Shown here: positions 24,695 to 33,156 of the stretch, piece by piece
Layout: each line of letters begins with the position of its first letter
Numbering within the stretch: position 1 is the first letter of the stretch
Source: Lachnospiraceae bacterium
GTDB taxonomy: Bacteria > Bacillota > Clostridia > Lachnospirales > Lachnospiraceae
Reading direction: 5' to 3'
NCBI GenBank assembly: GCA_900772845.1
Contig: CAAGSD010000054.1
Coordinates: 1-64,000 of the forward strand
Length of the DNA: 64,000 nucleotides
Program-made: the position numbers and the translations under genes
Notes under the pieces: model-generated
Database searches by the model: none
Told to the model about the DNA's origin: nothing
Seen by the model: the letters and a program-made list of their open reading frames with translations, nothing else

Positions 24695-25078
24695 ATGGGA
24701 CAGGTAGTAGTAACAGGAGGAACTGCCCAGTGTACATTCGGAACTCTGCCGGGCATGATTTCAGCCGGTGCCCAGAAAAAGGTTTTGATTGACGGAAAAC
24801 CGGTGGCAACCATCATGGATTTTAATACGCAGTGTATCACGCCATTCGGGCTGTGTACAACGTTGACAAATCCGGCGGTACAGGCGGCAACCACAGCAGC
24901 GTTGGGGGTACTCACGCCGCAGCCGTGCACGCTCGTACCTGCGGGAACATGGAAGCCTACAAAGGTTACTGTCCAGGCAGGAGGGGGTCCGGTGCTGACG
25001 AATGAATGTCAGGGAACCTGTGTATACGGAGGGTGCATTGCAGTCACCAATCCGGGGCAGAGCAAAGTAATCGTTTAA
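24695..25078 (+). CDS. PAAR-like (DUF4280) spike-tip protein
   Basis: The 127-residue protein has the DUF4280 pattern: TGGTAQCTFGTLPG near the N-terminus, ATIMDFNTQCITPFGLC, and conserved cysteines toward the end (NECQGTCVYGGC). DUF4280 proteins are related to PAAR tips that cap the spike and can recruit cargo. A strong AGGAGG site precedes the ATG. It lies between the cap and sheath genes, away from the spike gene at 34345. Confidence 0.85.
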   Translation: MGQVVVTGGTAQCTFGTLPGMISAGAQKKVLIDGKPVATIMDFNTQCITPFGLCTTLTNPAVQAATTAALGVLTPQPCTLVPAGTWKPTKVTVQAGGGPVLTNECQGTCVYGGCIAVTNPGQSKVIV

Positions 25079-25104
25079 TTTAAATGTTGGAAAGGAGAAA
25101 ATTC

Positions 25105-26808
25105 ATGGCAGAATATTTTTCACCAGGTGTGTATATAGAGGAGTATGATAATTCACCTCGAAGCATTGAAGGCGTAGGAACCAGCACAGCAGGCTTTGTC
25201 GGTCTGGCTGAAAAAGGACCTACCGTCGGAGCACCTTCTTTAGTAACAAATTTCAAGAGCTTTATCAAGCAATTCGGAGGATTTTTAAGCGAATTTACAC
25301 ACGGCGAGTACCGTTACCTTGCAAACAGCGTTGAGCAGTTCTTCATAAACGGCGGAACCAGATGCTATGTTGCCCGTGTCGTTCCCGAAGATGCGCAGAT
25401 TGCATCCAACAAGAAGGGAATTCTTGCAGTGGAAGCTGCAAATGCCGGTAAGTGGGGTAACAGAATCCAGATTTCCATGACAACTGTTGCAAAGCGCAAG
25501 CTTCAGTTGATCGCTGAGTCCGGTGAGGGTTATGTGGCAAAGTCTGTTGAGGGCTTCCGCGAGGGAGACATTGTGGAGTGTAACGGTGAGTACAACCGCA
25601 TTGCATCAATCTATGATAAGACCATTACCTTTGAAAATAAATTCGAAGGTAATGTTGTGGATGATACCATCATCCCGAAGACAGTGCTGTATCTTGTTAC
25701 CTTTGATCTGAGTGTCCGCTATAATGACGAGGTGGAGAACTATACCGAGCTGAGCCTGAACACGGCTTCCAGCAACTATATCGGTTCCAGACTTGCACTT
25801 AGCGAACTGATCAGCGCTTCAGTAGAGCCGATGACAGAGATCGGCAATCCTGTGGAAGCAATCCTCGGTGAGGGTGTACAGAACGGCTTCTTCACACTGG
25901 AGGGCGGTACCGATGGAACCATCTCCAAGGTAAATCCCGGAACCTTTATCGGACAGGACAATGGCCCCGGCAAGCGCAGTGGTATTCAGGCATTCGTAGA
26001 GAACAACGTAGTCAGCATGATGGCAGTTCCCGGAATTACCATGCCTGAGGTAACCGTTGCACTGGTAGCGCACTGCGAGAACCTCAAGAGCAGATTTGCG
26101 GTTTTTGACATGCCGAAGGAGATGTATAAGACAACAGACCTGATCGAGTACAGAAATATCATTGATTCTTCCTACGCAGCAATGTATCATCCCTGGATTC
26201 AGGTATTCGACCGTGCTTCCTCTAAAGCAGATTTTGTGCCGCCTTCAGGAGCAGTGATGGGCGTTTACTCCAGAACGGATACAAACAGAGGCGTACATAA
26301 GGCACCTGCCAACGAGACAGTATTTTGTACCGGTCTTAAGGTAAATTACACAAAGGGAGAGCAGGATATTCTGAATCCCGAAGGTGTCAACCTGATCCGT
26401 GCACTTCCCGGACAGGGAATCCGTGTATGGGGAGCAAGAACGGCAAGCAGCAACAGTGCATTCCGTTACGTCAACGTAAGACGTCTCTTCATCTATGTGG
26501 AGGAGAGCATCAAGGCAAATACCAACTGGGTTGTATTCGAGCCCAATGACGCAGCTCTGTGGCAGAGAGTACGGATGACAATTGCATCCTTCCTCGACAG
26601 CATGTGGAGAAACGGTATGCTGGCAGGAGCTTCACCTTCCGAGGGATATTTTGTGGAGATAGGTTCTTCTACGATGTCCAAGGATGATATTATGAATGGA
26701 AGACTGATCTGCAATATTGGTATTGCACCCAGCCGCCCGGCAGAGTTTGTTGTGTTCCGTGTAACGCAGCATACAGCGGAAGCAGGCGGTGAAGGTGAAG
26801 AAAGTTAA
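25105..26808 (+). CDS. Contractile sheath protein
   Basis: The 567-residue protein is a phage/CIS tail sheath. The N-terminus reads FSPGVYIEEYDNSPRSIEGV with SSxxGFVG-like STAGFVGLAEKGP, and the C-terminus reads NIGIAPSRPAEFVVFRVTQ, the conserved inner-layer handshake region. It contracts to drive the tube. Only one sheath gene is present, whereas Afp and PVC clusters have several. Start ATG at 25105 after AAAGGAG; an upstream in-frame ATG at 25084 overlaps that site. The tube gene follows after 19 bases. Confidence 0.96.
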   Translation: MAEYFSPGVYIEEYDNSPRSIEGVGTSTAGFVGLAEKGPTVGAPSLVTNFKSFIKQFGGFLSEFTHGEYRYLANSVEQFFINGGTRCYVARVVPEDAQIASNKKGILAVEAANAGKWGNRIQISMTTVAKRKLQLIAESGEGYVAKSVEGFREGDIVECNGEYNRIASIYDKTITFENKFEGNVVDDTIIPKTVLYLVTFDLSVRYNDEVENYTELSLNTASSNYIGSRLALSELISASVEPMTEIGNPVEAILGEGVQNGFFTLEGGTDGTISKVNPGTFIGQDNGPGKRSGIQAFVENNVVSMMAVPGITMPEVTVALVAHCENLKSRFAVFDMPKEMYKTTDLIEYRNIIDSSYAAMYHPWIQVFDRASSKADFVPPSGAVMGVYSRTDTNRGVHKAPANETVFCTGLKVNYTKGEQDILNPEGVNLIRALPGQGIRVWGARTASSNSAFRYVNVRRLFIYVEESIKANTNWVVFEPNDAALWQRVRMTIASFLDSMWRNGMLAGASPSEGYFVEIGSSTMSKDDIMNGRLICNIGIAPSRPAEFVVFRVTQHTAEAGGEGEES

Positions 26809-26827
26809 GATAAAGGAGAGATAGATT

Positions 26828-27325
26828 ATGGCGAATACATACGATAACGGAAACGGACTTGCTTATCCATTGACTAAAATGAACTTCCTGGTAACTGTGG
26901 ACGGTATTGCCGGAACTGCAGCTTTCAGCGAAGTAACAGGTGTGGAAGCATCCGTCGATGTCATTGAATTCCGTCAGGGAAATGCAAACAGCCTTGCACC
27001 GGTAAAGATTCCCGGACTTGTAAAGCATGGCAATGTTACCCTGAAGATGGGCTACACTCTGGACAGTGCATTTAAGACATGGATTCAGGAGTGTGTAAGT
27101 GAGACCAGAGGTGAGATGCCCAGAAACAATGTGCAGATCGAACTGATCGACATTAACACAGGTGCACCTCAGACGGTAAGCACACAGGTAACAGGCACGA
27201 GAGTATGGATTCTGACCAACGCATGGGTTACAAAGTACAATGCGCCGGATCTGGATGCTAAGACCAGTGATGTGGCAATCGAGAGTGTAGAGCTTGCCTA
27301 TGAAGAGCTCATCATTCCCAACTAG
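26828..27325 (+). CDS. Inner tube protein (gp19/Hcp-like)
   Basis: The 165-residue protein matches T4 gp19-like tail tube proteins: PLTKMNFLVTVDGIAGTAAF, SEVTGVEASVDVIEFRQG, KIPGLVKHGNVTLKMGYT and the C-terminal SVELAYEELI. It forms hexameric rings stacked inside the sheath. It directly follows the sheath gene. A long perfect hairpin (27352-27386) just downstream of its stop separates these two high-copy genes from the lower-copy baseplate genes. Confidence 0.95.
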   Translation: MANTYDNGNGLAYPLTKMNFLVTVDGIAGTAAFSEVTGVEASVDVIEFRQGNANSLAPVKIPGLVKHGNVTLKMGYTLDSAFKTWIQECVSETRGEMPRNNVQIELIDINTGAPQTVSTQVTGTRVWILTNAWVTKYNAPDLDAKTSDVAIESVELAYEELIIPN

Positions 27326-27351
27326 GATCTGAAGTAACAAACAGTAACTGG

Positions 27352-27386
27352 ACTCACGCCCCATGCTGCCTGCATGGGGCGTGAGT
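27352..27386 (+). other. 15-bp perfect hairpin after the tube gene
   Basis: ACTCACGCCCCATGC pairs with GCATGGGGCGTGAGT around a 5-base loop. No T-run follows, so it is not a standard terminator. Its position right after sheath and tube suggests that it stabilises the upstream mRNA 3' end against exonucleases, raising sheath and tube dosage over the genes downstream. Confidence 0.7.
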
Positions 27387-27412
27387 GAACGAAAGATGAC
27401 ATGGGAGGAAAT

Positions 27413-27775
27413 ATGGAAACAGTTTACGAATTTACATTGCCCAAGGGTTATATGGATTCAGCGGGAGAGCTGCATCGCAGAGGGAAAATGCGTCTGGCAA
27501 CGGCAGGCGATGAGATTAGTGCAACCAGAGATCCCCGTGTACTGAGCAATCCGTCCTATCTGACGATCGTAATCCTCGGTAAGGTCGTGACGGAACTGGA
27601 GGGTGTTCAGATGGTCTCCGCCAACATTATTGAGAAGCTGTTCACCGCAGATCTTGCTTTTCTGCAGGATATGTATCAGAGAATCAATGATATTGAACCG
27701 CCGACTATGGAAGTCGTATGTCCTGACTGCGGGAAGGTATTTCAGGTGCCTTTAAATTTTACCGAGGAGGGATAA
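27413..27775 (+). CDS. Phage tail assembly (chaperone-like) protein with C-terminal Cys pair
   Basis: The 120-residue protein has the tail-assembly pattern found in CIS clusters: MRLATAGDEISATRDPRV, YLTIVILGKVVTELEGV and EKLFTADLAFLQDMYQRIN. The C-terminus adds CPDCGK, which with other residues may bind a metal. Start ATG at 27413 with GGAGG. The gene precedes the DUF6760-like frame by 2 bases, a pairing common in CIS loci. Confidence 0.8.
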   Translation: METVYEFTLPKGYMDSAGELHRRGKMRLATAGDEISATRDPRVLSNPSYLTIVILGKVVTELEGVQMVSANIIEKLFTADLAFLQDMYQRINDIEPPTMEVVCPDCGKVFQVPLNFTEEG

Positions 27776-27777
27776 AG

Positions 27778-27978
27778 CTGTATCCCAAGGAAGAGCTCTA
27801 CCGGGAAATGTCGTTTATTTCGTACTATTTCCATTGGAGCAGTGAAGAAGTCCTGAACATGGATCACAACAGCAGGCGAAAGTGGTGCAGCGAAATCTCG
27901 GAGATCAATAAGAGCTTGACTCCCTCCGGAAAAAGCAGGAAAGAAAAAAGTATCCTTGACATGAAACCAGACAGATAA
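27778..27978 (+). CDS. DUF6760-like small CIS protein, apparent CTG start
   Basis: The 66-codon frame reads LYPKEELYREMSFISYYFHW then NSRRKWCSEISEIN, the pattern of DUF6760 proteins that accompany the assembly protein in CIS loci. The usual N-terminus falls at codon 1, where the codon is CTG at 27778, 7 bases after GAGGAGGG. The first ATG (27808) would delete ten family-typical residues. ATA at 27772 is a weaker candidate. It overlaps no neighbour and ends 13 bases before the next start. Confidence 0.7.
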   Translation: MYPKEELYREMSFISYYFHWSSEEVLNMDHNSRRKWCSEISEINKSLTPSGKSRKEKSILDMKPDR

Positions 27979-27991
27979 TAAGAGGTTGCGT

Positions 27992-28969
27992 ATGGCAAAG
28001 ACAGGAAATAAGGTTTATCAGAATTTTGGTCTGAATCCGGCGACAAATTTTAATTTCATATTGCGTGTGGAAGGGACTTTTGATCTTCCGTGTAAGTCCG
28101 TTCATGTATTCCAGAAGGAAAACGAATATGAATATATTCAGGAAGGCGGGCTCAATGATTATGTGCATATGAAGCGCAAGCCGATTTCAAAACCCTTCAC
28201 CTTCCAGGTAGAGAGATATGTAGGAGTAGACGGACTTCTGGTGGATTATCTTGCAAACGGAACGGAGCTGGTCCTGCCGTTGGTGCTTCTGGTCAACCGG
28301 TATCACTGGAACGGCTATCCCTATCCGACGAGAACCTATGTCTTTACAGGTTGTACCGTGATCGGCAAGGAGTACGGAGAACTGAATGCGGAGAGAAGCG
28401 GACTGTTGGTAGAGACCACGACCATCGCCTACCGGGAGATGGTGAATGTGGATGTCGGGATCGGTGCAAATGCAGGAGAGACCTGGGAATATCAGCCAAA
28501 ATCGGAAGAAGAAAAGATAGAAGCAGAAAAAAAACGTCTGACCCACTCCAAACGGTACTGGGCGTTTGACGATAAGAAGTACTCCGGAAAAGGAGAGGGA
28601 TCCGCCCGCCATCCGGAGAATGAGAAGAGAAAAGAAGAATTACTGAAGGATCGCCGCCTGTGGGATCCGGATAAGAAAAAGGTAACGGAATCCAAAAACA
28701 GTGCGAGACAGCCTGAAGATTTTCTGGAGATAGAAACAGAGGGAGAAGGACAGGAGAAAGAACGACTGTGGACGTTTGACAATCAGACATATTCCGGAAA
28801 AGGAGAGGGATCCGCCCGCCACCCGGAGAATGAGAAGAGAAAAGAAGAACTGCTGAAGGATCGCCGCCTGTGGGATCCGGGACAGAGTAAGGGAACGACA
28901 TCCAGGCGCAGCGCAAGGACAGTAGCGGATTATCTGGGGAGCAGGGAGAAAAAGGCTTCCGAAAAATAA
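27992..28969 (+). CDS. Second tube-like protein with repeated C-terminal extension
   Basis: The 325-residue protein has an N-terminal gp19-like fold of about 155 residues (NFILRVEGTFDLPCKSVHVF, PISKPFTFQVERYVG, YVFTGCTVIGKEYGEL). It is probably an Afp5/Pvc5-like initiator or hub-proximal tube ring. From about 165 it carries a charged tail containing two near-identical units (YSGKGEGSARHPENEKRKEE to RLWDP at about 197-226 and 267-296) and two SAR(Q/T)xxxD(F/Y)L segments. The tail is unusual for this family. Start ATG at 27992 with AGAGG. Confidence 0.8.
   Translation: MAKTGNKVYQNFGLNPATNFNFILRVEGTFDLPCKSVHVFQKENEYEYIQEGGLNDYVHMKRKPISKPFTFQVERYVGVDGLLVDYLANGTELVLPLVLLVNRYHWNGYPYPTRTYVFTGCTVIGKEYGELNAERSGLLVETTTIAYREMVNVDVGIGANAGETWEYQPKSEEEKIEAEKKRLTHSKRYWAFDDKKYSGKGEGSARHPENEKRKEELLKDRRLWDPDKKKVTESKNSARQPEDFLEIETEGEGQEKERLWTFDNQTYSGKGEGSARHPENEKRKEELLKDRRLWDPGQSKGTTSRRSARTVADYLGSREKKASEK
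28583..28670 (+). repeat. 88-bp intragenic repeat, unit 1
   Basis: This 88-base unit recurs at 28793-28880 with 3 mismatches and a period of 210 bases (70 codons). It encodes the GKGEGSARHPENEKRKEELL segment of the tube-like protein. Confidence 0.9.
28793..28880 (+). repeat. 88-bp intragenic repeat, unit 2
   Basis: This is the second unit of the repeat. Three changes separate it from unit 1, and the flanking 120 bases have diverged much further. Confidence 0.9.
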
Positions 28970-29002
28970 AGAACTGACGGACAAAGGAAAGGAGAGAACA
29001 CG

Positions 29003-31348
29003 ATGCTGACAGTAAAAGCCCCTATAGAATTAAAGTGCAGAGCCGGTATTGTTCCCTCCTATGAAGGCTTTGTCCGCAGGATCACCGGCAATTACGAGAT
29101 GATGTCGGCGATGGTCACAGGAGAGGATCTGCTCCATCTGGTGACGGAGCCGCCGGAGGTCTTCTTTGCGGAGGGCAGTGTCTCCACGGTTCTTAACCAG
29201 ACGAACATCTATCAGAACCAGGAGACGAAACTTGAGATTCTGAACCAGCTGCTTAACCGCATTACAGTAGATGCCGGGATGCGCATCACCTATCAGGATC
29301 GTGTCTATATCACGGACATGCTGCAGAAGCTGGGCATTAAAAATGTACAGCAGTTCATGCATCAGGTCACACAGCTCAAGGAAGAGACAAAAAATACGAC
29401 GGAGCTGATCGACTATTACTGGAACCACATGGAGCAGCTGCAGGAACTGATACAGAGCTATAAGGAGAGCAGGGAAGAAAAGACAGAAAACAGTGAGTAC
29501 CGGCAGGAGGATAATATTCTGCACCTGCATCAGGACATTATGAACCGTCTGCAGACGGGAAGTATTTACCAGATTGTATCAAATTTTAACCATAATTCGT
29601 CAGCTTCGGCAGATTATATCAGTGGAGACGAGCTGCAATCCGCAGAATATTACCGGATCACCAGAAATATTCTGCTGAACACGTTGGAAAATGAAGCAAA
29701 GGGAGAGAAAATGCCTCTGGAGTACCGACACGAGAATTATTATGAGGAAGTTCTTCCGCTTACGGAGGAGATTACAGAACAGAAAATTACGAACCAGATT
29801 GCGGCGGCTGTGCTGCTGCAGCTGGCAGACAATATATATCAGAACCGGCATGAGAACGTAGACCGGAAAGGAGATGTGTGGTACACCGTGTCCAACGCTT
29901 TTTACCGTTCGGCAGGGAACACGATGAACCGGCTGCACAGAAATTTTGTGCAGCAGTATTACCGCAGTGACAGAGCGGGAGATTATCTTGTCAATCTTAA
30001 CGAGAATTACAGACAGGAATTGGAGCTGTTGGATCGTATCGTTTCCATTCGGGAGACTGCGGAGGAACAGGAGCGGACCGCACCCGCACAGACAGCGGTG
30101 AAACTGGAAAATGTACAGCAATACCGGGAGGAAGAGACGTATCAGAACCTGACAGACAACAGAAACTACCGGGAAGGAGACCGATATTACCGGAACCAGA
30201 CGGGTAATACCACAGAGGAAAGAAATTATCTTCAGAATTTTTCCAATGAGGAGAGGTACCTGAGCAGAGAGCAGAATACCTTTGCGGACACAGAGGTCAA
30301 TGTCCGTCAGGAACACCGGGAGGTGACGCTGGAACAACTGGAGGAATTTCACCGTCACAATGTGGAGAACCGCAACAAATATTATCAGAAGCTGGAACAG
30401 CTTAGAAACCTGCAGGAGAAGCCGGGCAAGGCTCCCAATCTGCAGAAGATGCGCAGGGAGGGGCTTCTGGCGTTGGAACATCCGCAGGAAATGTTGCAGC
30501 AGCTAAAGGAAGAAGGAAACGAGCAGCAGGAGCAGGCGGCGCATCTCAGACAGCAGGAACTGGCATTTTTGCCGGAGGATACACAGCGCATTTACGAGGT
30601 GTTGGAGCAGTATCTGCAGACTCCGGAGAGATATAGGCAGGCGGAAGCTGTGACAAACCATAGCATCGGAAGACTGATGCGGGACATCGAACTTGTGGAG
30701 AGAGAGTCCAGGGAACAGATACAGACAGACATACACACAGACAGACAGACGAGCAGCCGGTCGGAGACCTTCGAGCAGAACTGGGTAGAGAGACAACCCG
30801 TGGAGCTACACTATCAGGAAGAGTCGGATGGAGCTGCCGCAGAAACTGCCCCGGAAGGCAGAACTGCGGAAACGGTGGAAAATCGGGAATTCGCAGAACG
30901 GCAGCTGCGCAAGCAGGAACTGTTTCACAGCCGCACGGACAAGACGTTCCGGGATATTTCCGAGACAGTGGTTGAGCGGTGGGAGGAGAATTCCCGCAGG
31001 GAGCCTGTGCAGAGTGCCATGACCGAGGAGGAGCGCCGGAACCGGATAGCACTGGTGCACAAGCAGCAGACGGAAAATGAGATCACAGAGGAGATCATGG
31101 AACAGCTGATGAACCAGAACCGTGTGCTCGAGAACCAGACAAGGGTGATGGAGGAGGTTACACAGAATTCCAGAACAGTGGAGCGCCGCATAACGAACCA
31201 GACGACACATGAAATCACCCAGCAGACGGAAAATCTCACCGAGATGATCAGCCGCGGCGTGCAGGGAAGGATCGGTGACATCACAGATCAGGTGTATAAC
31301 CGGTTGGAGAAGCGCCTGCAGAATGAACGGCGGCGCAGGGGAATCTAG
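29003..31348 (+). CDS. Long coiled-coil CIS protein, tape-measure candidate
   Basis: The 781-residue protein has a compact N-terminus (VKAPIELKCRAGIVPSYEGF, then TGEDLLHLVTEPPEVFFAEG) and an almost entirely helical, Gln/Glu/Arg/Asn-rich remainder ending in coiled coil (TRVMEEVTQNSRTVERRITN). There is no signal peptide or membrane helix. It occupies the slot between tube-like and hub genes where other CIS encode tube adaptors, and no other tape-measure candidate is present. Its tape-measure role is inferred from length and helicity. An alternative is a scaffold or luminal cargo. Start at 29003 after AAAGGAGAG. Confidence 0.5.
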   Translation: MLTVKAPIELKCRAGIVPSYEGFVRRITGNYEMMSAMVTGEDLLHLVTEPPEVFFAEGSVSTVLNQTNIYQNQETKLEILNQLLNRITVDAGMRITYQDRVYITDMLQKLGIKNVQQFMHQVTQLKEETKNTTELIDYYWNHMEQLQELIQSYKESREEKTENSEYRQEDNILHLHQDIMNRLQTGSIYQIVSNFNHNSSASADYISGDELQSAEYYRITRNILLNTLENEAKGEKMPLEYRHENYYEEVLPLTEEITEQKITNQIAAAVLLQLADNIYQNRHENVDRKGDVWYTVSNAFYRSAGNTMNRLHRNFVQQYYRSDRAGDYLVNLNENYRQELELLDRIVSIRETAEEQERTAPAQTAVKLENVQQYREEETYQNLTDNRNYREGDRYYRNQTGNTTEERNYLQNFSNEERYLSREQNTFADTEVNVRQEHREVTLEQLEEFHRHNVENRNKYYQKLEQLRNLQEKPGKAPNLQKMRREGLLALEHPQEMLQQLKEEGNEQQEQAAHLRQQELAFLPEDTQRIYEVLEQYLQTPERYRQAEAVTNHSIGRLMRDIELVERESREQIQTDIHTDRQTSSRSETFEQNWVERQPVELHYQEESDGAAAETAPEGRTAETVENREFAERQLRKQELFHSRTDKTFRDISETVVERWEENSRREPVQSAMTEEERRNRIALVHKQQTENEITEEIMEQLMNQNRVLENQTRVMEEVTQNSRTVERRITNQTTHEITQQTENLTEMISRGVQGRIGDITDQVYNRLEKRLQNERRRRGI

Positions 31349-31382
31349 TTAGACATCGCAGAAGAAAGGAGGCAGGACAGGA

Positions 31383-32231
31383 ATGAATTCTATAGCAGAA
31401 AACCTTGTGAACAGTCTGTCGGGCAATGTGCCGAAGGCAGTGCTCTGTGTCAGAAATATCAAGACTCTCAAGCAGGTTACTCCGAAGGACACCCCGGAGG
31501 AGATGCTCCGCAAGAAGAAAGACAATATGGCAGACACGCTCGAGAAGGCGAATAATCTGCAGAAGTCACTCATGGAGGCGACTGCGGGAGCACTGTCCGG
31601 CACACTGTCATCGGAGGCCAGGGACAGCCTGATGGGGCAGGATAAGGCGTATCTTGCCATGGAGGTACAATATAATCCTTCAAGCATCCATATGCAGACG
31701 ACGACGGGGTCACAGCTGGAATACAGTGGCGGCAATATGGGAAATATGTCGAATAACATGATTATCCAGAATGTAGTGCCTACCTCCACGACTATGAATG
31801 TCCAGTTGATCTTTGATGAGGTGAATATTTACGATGCGTTTATGGTCAACAATGTAAATTCGCCGGTGGGTGCTGTCACCCAGGCAGCGAAATACGCTGT
31901 AGATAAAGGGCATTCCGTCCAGCATCAGATTGAGGGGATCCTTTCCCTGCTGACGATGGATGTGACAAGACAGGTTGTGTTCTACTGGGCAAAGATGTGT
32001 TTCAGAGGCGAACTCACGGCGGTACAGGCACACTACACTATGTTCAATAAATCGGGAAATCCGATCCGGGGCGTGGTAAACCTTTCCATCAGACAGGGAG
32101 AACAGGCAAAGTTTTATGATCCGGCTTACTGGGAGAAGGCATATGATAATCTTTTCAAAAAGGGAAAGGCAAACGGTAAGAGTACCTTTTCAAAGGCTAC
32201 GAACAACAATGTTCTGAATCTGAACCTGTAA
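31383..32231 (+). CDS. CIS_tube-like baseplate adaptor, paralogue 1
   Basis: The 282-residue protein has the pattern of CIS tube/baseplate adaptor proteins (Afp7/Pvc7 N-terminal domain): LAMEVQYNPSSIHMQTTTGS, TTMNVQLIFDEVNIYDAFM, and RQVVFYWAKMCFRGELTAVQ followed by FNKSGNPIRGVVNLSI. No LysM domain follows, unlike Afp7. It ends NNVLNLNL. A second copy follows after 28 bases. Such proteins connect tube, hub and baseplate. Confidence 0.8.
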   Translation: MNSIAENLVNSLSGNVPKAVLCVRNIKTLKQVTPKDTPEEMLRKKKDNMADTLEKANNLQKSLMEATAGALSGTLSSEARDSLMGQDKAYLAMEVQYNPSSIHMQTTTGSQLEYSGGNMGNMSNNMIIQNVVPTSTTMNVQLIFDEVNIYDAFMVNNVNSPVGAVTQAAKYAVDKGHSVQHQIEGILSLLTMDVTRQVVFYWAKMCFRGELTAVQAHYTMFNKSGNPIRGVVNLSIRQGEQAKFYDPAYWEKAYDNLFKKGKANGKSTFSKATNNNVLNLNL

Positions 32232-32259
32232 AGGCTTTGACAGCGGAAAAGGGGCAGCT

Positions 32260-33120
32260 ATGGATGCAATAAATCATACACTTGGAAATATAGAAAAGGC
32301 GCAGATCCGCATCAGCACCTATAATATGATAGAGGAAAAAAAGCTCCAGATCAAGGAGAACGTTCCGGCAAAGGGAACGGCCGGTGCTCTGGGCAGCATT
32401 GCAAGTAAGAGCGGGCTTGAAGGCGTCGGAGCCTCCCAGCTCGGAAAGGTGGCACAGGCGGCAGTGGGATCCACCATAAAGTCGGTAAAGGCAGTCTCTG
32501 ACCGGATGCAGTCGGGCGTAAAGACCTACACGGTCCAGTTTAACCCGAGTCAGCTCACCTTGAGCGGATACGGCGGCGGTATGTACCAGAAGACCGATTA
32601 CGGAACTGCTTCCAGTGACAAGAAGCAGCAGAAAAACATAGGAATTTCTTACGAGCCGGCAAAGGTAAGACTGATGATGAGTGTTACGCTGATCTTCGAT
32701 CAGGTATCGGTAAAGGATGCCTTTATGGCGGATAAGTTCGCAGCATCACCGACCGGTGCGGCGACCGGGATGACCTCTCTGGTCAAGGAGGCTGTCACAG
32801 GGGAGGAATATTCGGTGCAGCCCATCATTGAGGGTTTTATCGGGATGCTGCGGCAGGAGCGCACACGTTTTATCAGCTTTTGCTGGGGATCAATGCAGTA
32901 TGAGGGTGTCGTGAACAGCCTGAATACGAGATATACGATGTTCAATCTGACAGGACAGCCCATCAGGGGTGAGGTGGAGCTCTCCATGATTCTGGTGGAT
33001 GAGGAGGTCGGACCGAACGATATGGGTACCTGGAAAAAGCATTACGAAGAAGCGTTTGGCGGTGGCAATGTAAGCTATAGAAATAAGACCCAGTATGTGG
33101 GCAATATTCTGAATCTATAG
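32260..33120 (+). CDS. CIS_tube-like baseplate adaptor, paralogue 2
   Basis: The 286-residue paralogue of the previous protein contains TYTVQFNPSQLTLSGYGGGM, RLMMSVTLIFDQVSVKDAFM, RFISFCWGSMQYEGVVNSL and FNLTGQPIRGEVELSMI, again ending GNILNL. Two divergent copies may form a hetero-oligomeric ring. No LysM domain is seen. It precedes the gpD-like hub by 36 bases. Confidence 0.8.
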   Translation: MDAINHTLGNIEKAQIRISTYNMIEEKKLQIKENVPAKGTAGALGSIASKSGLEGVGASQLGKVAQAAVGSTIKSVKAVSDRMQSGVKTYTVQFNPSQLTLSGYGGGMYQKTDYGTASSDKKQQKNIGISYEPAKVRLMMSVTLIFDQVSVKDAFMADKFAASPTGAATGMTSLVKEAVTGEEYSVQPIIEGFIGMLRQERTRFISFCWGSMQYEGVVNSLNTRYTMFNLTGQPIRGEVELSMILVDEEVGPNDMGTWKKHYEEAFGGGNVSYRNKTQYVGNILNL

Positions 33121-33156
33121 GACAGCAGCTGCTGAAATTGATGCAGGGGAAAGAGA

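Noticed and set aside
30715..30752. CAGA-rich simple repeat inside the coiled-coil gene, possible phase-variation tract
   Set aside because: Only 2-4 units in two interrupted runs, which is too short and too imperfect for a convincing slippage switch.
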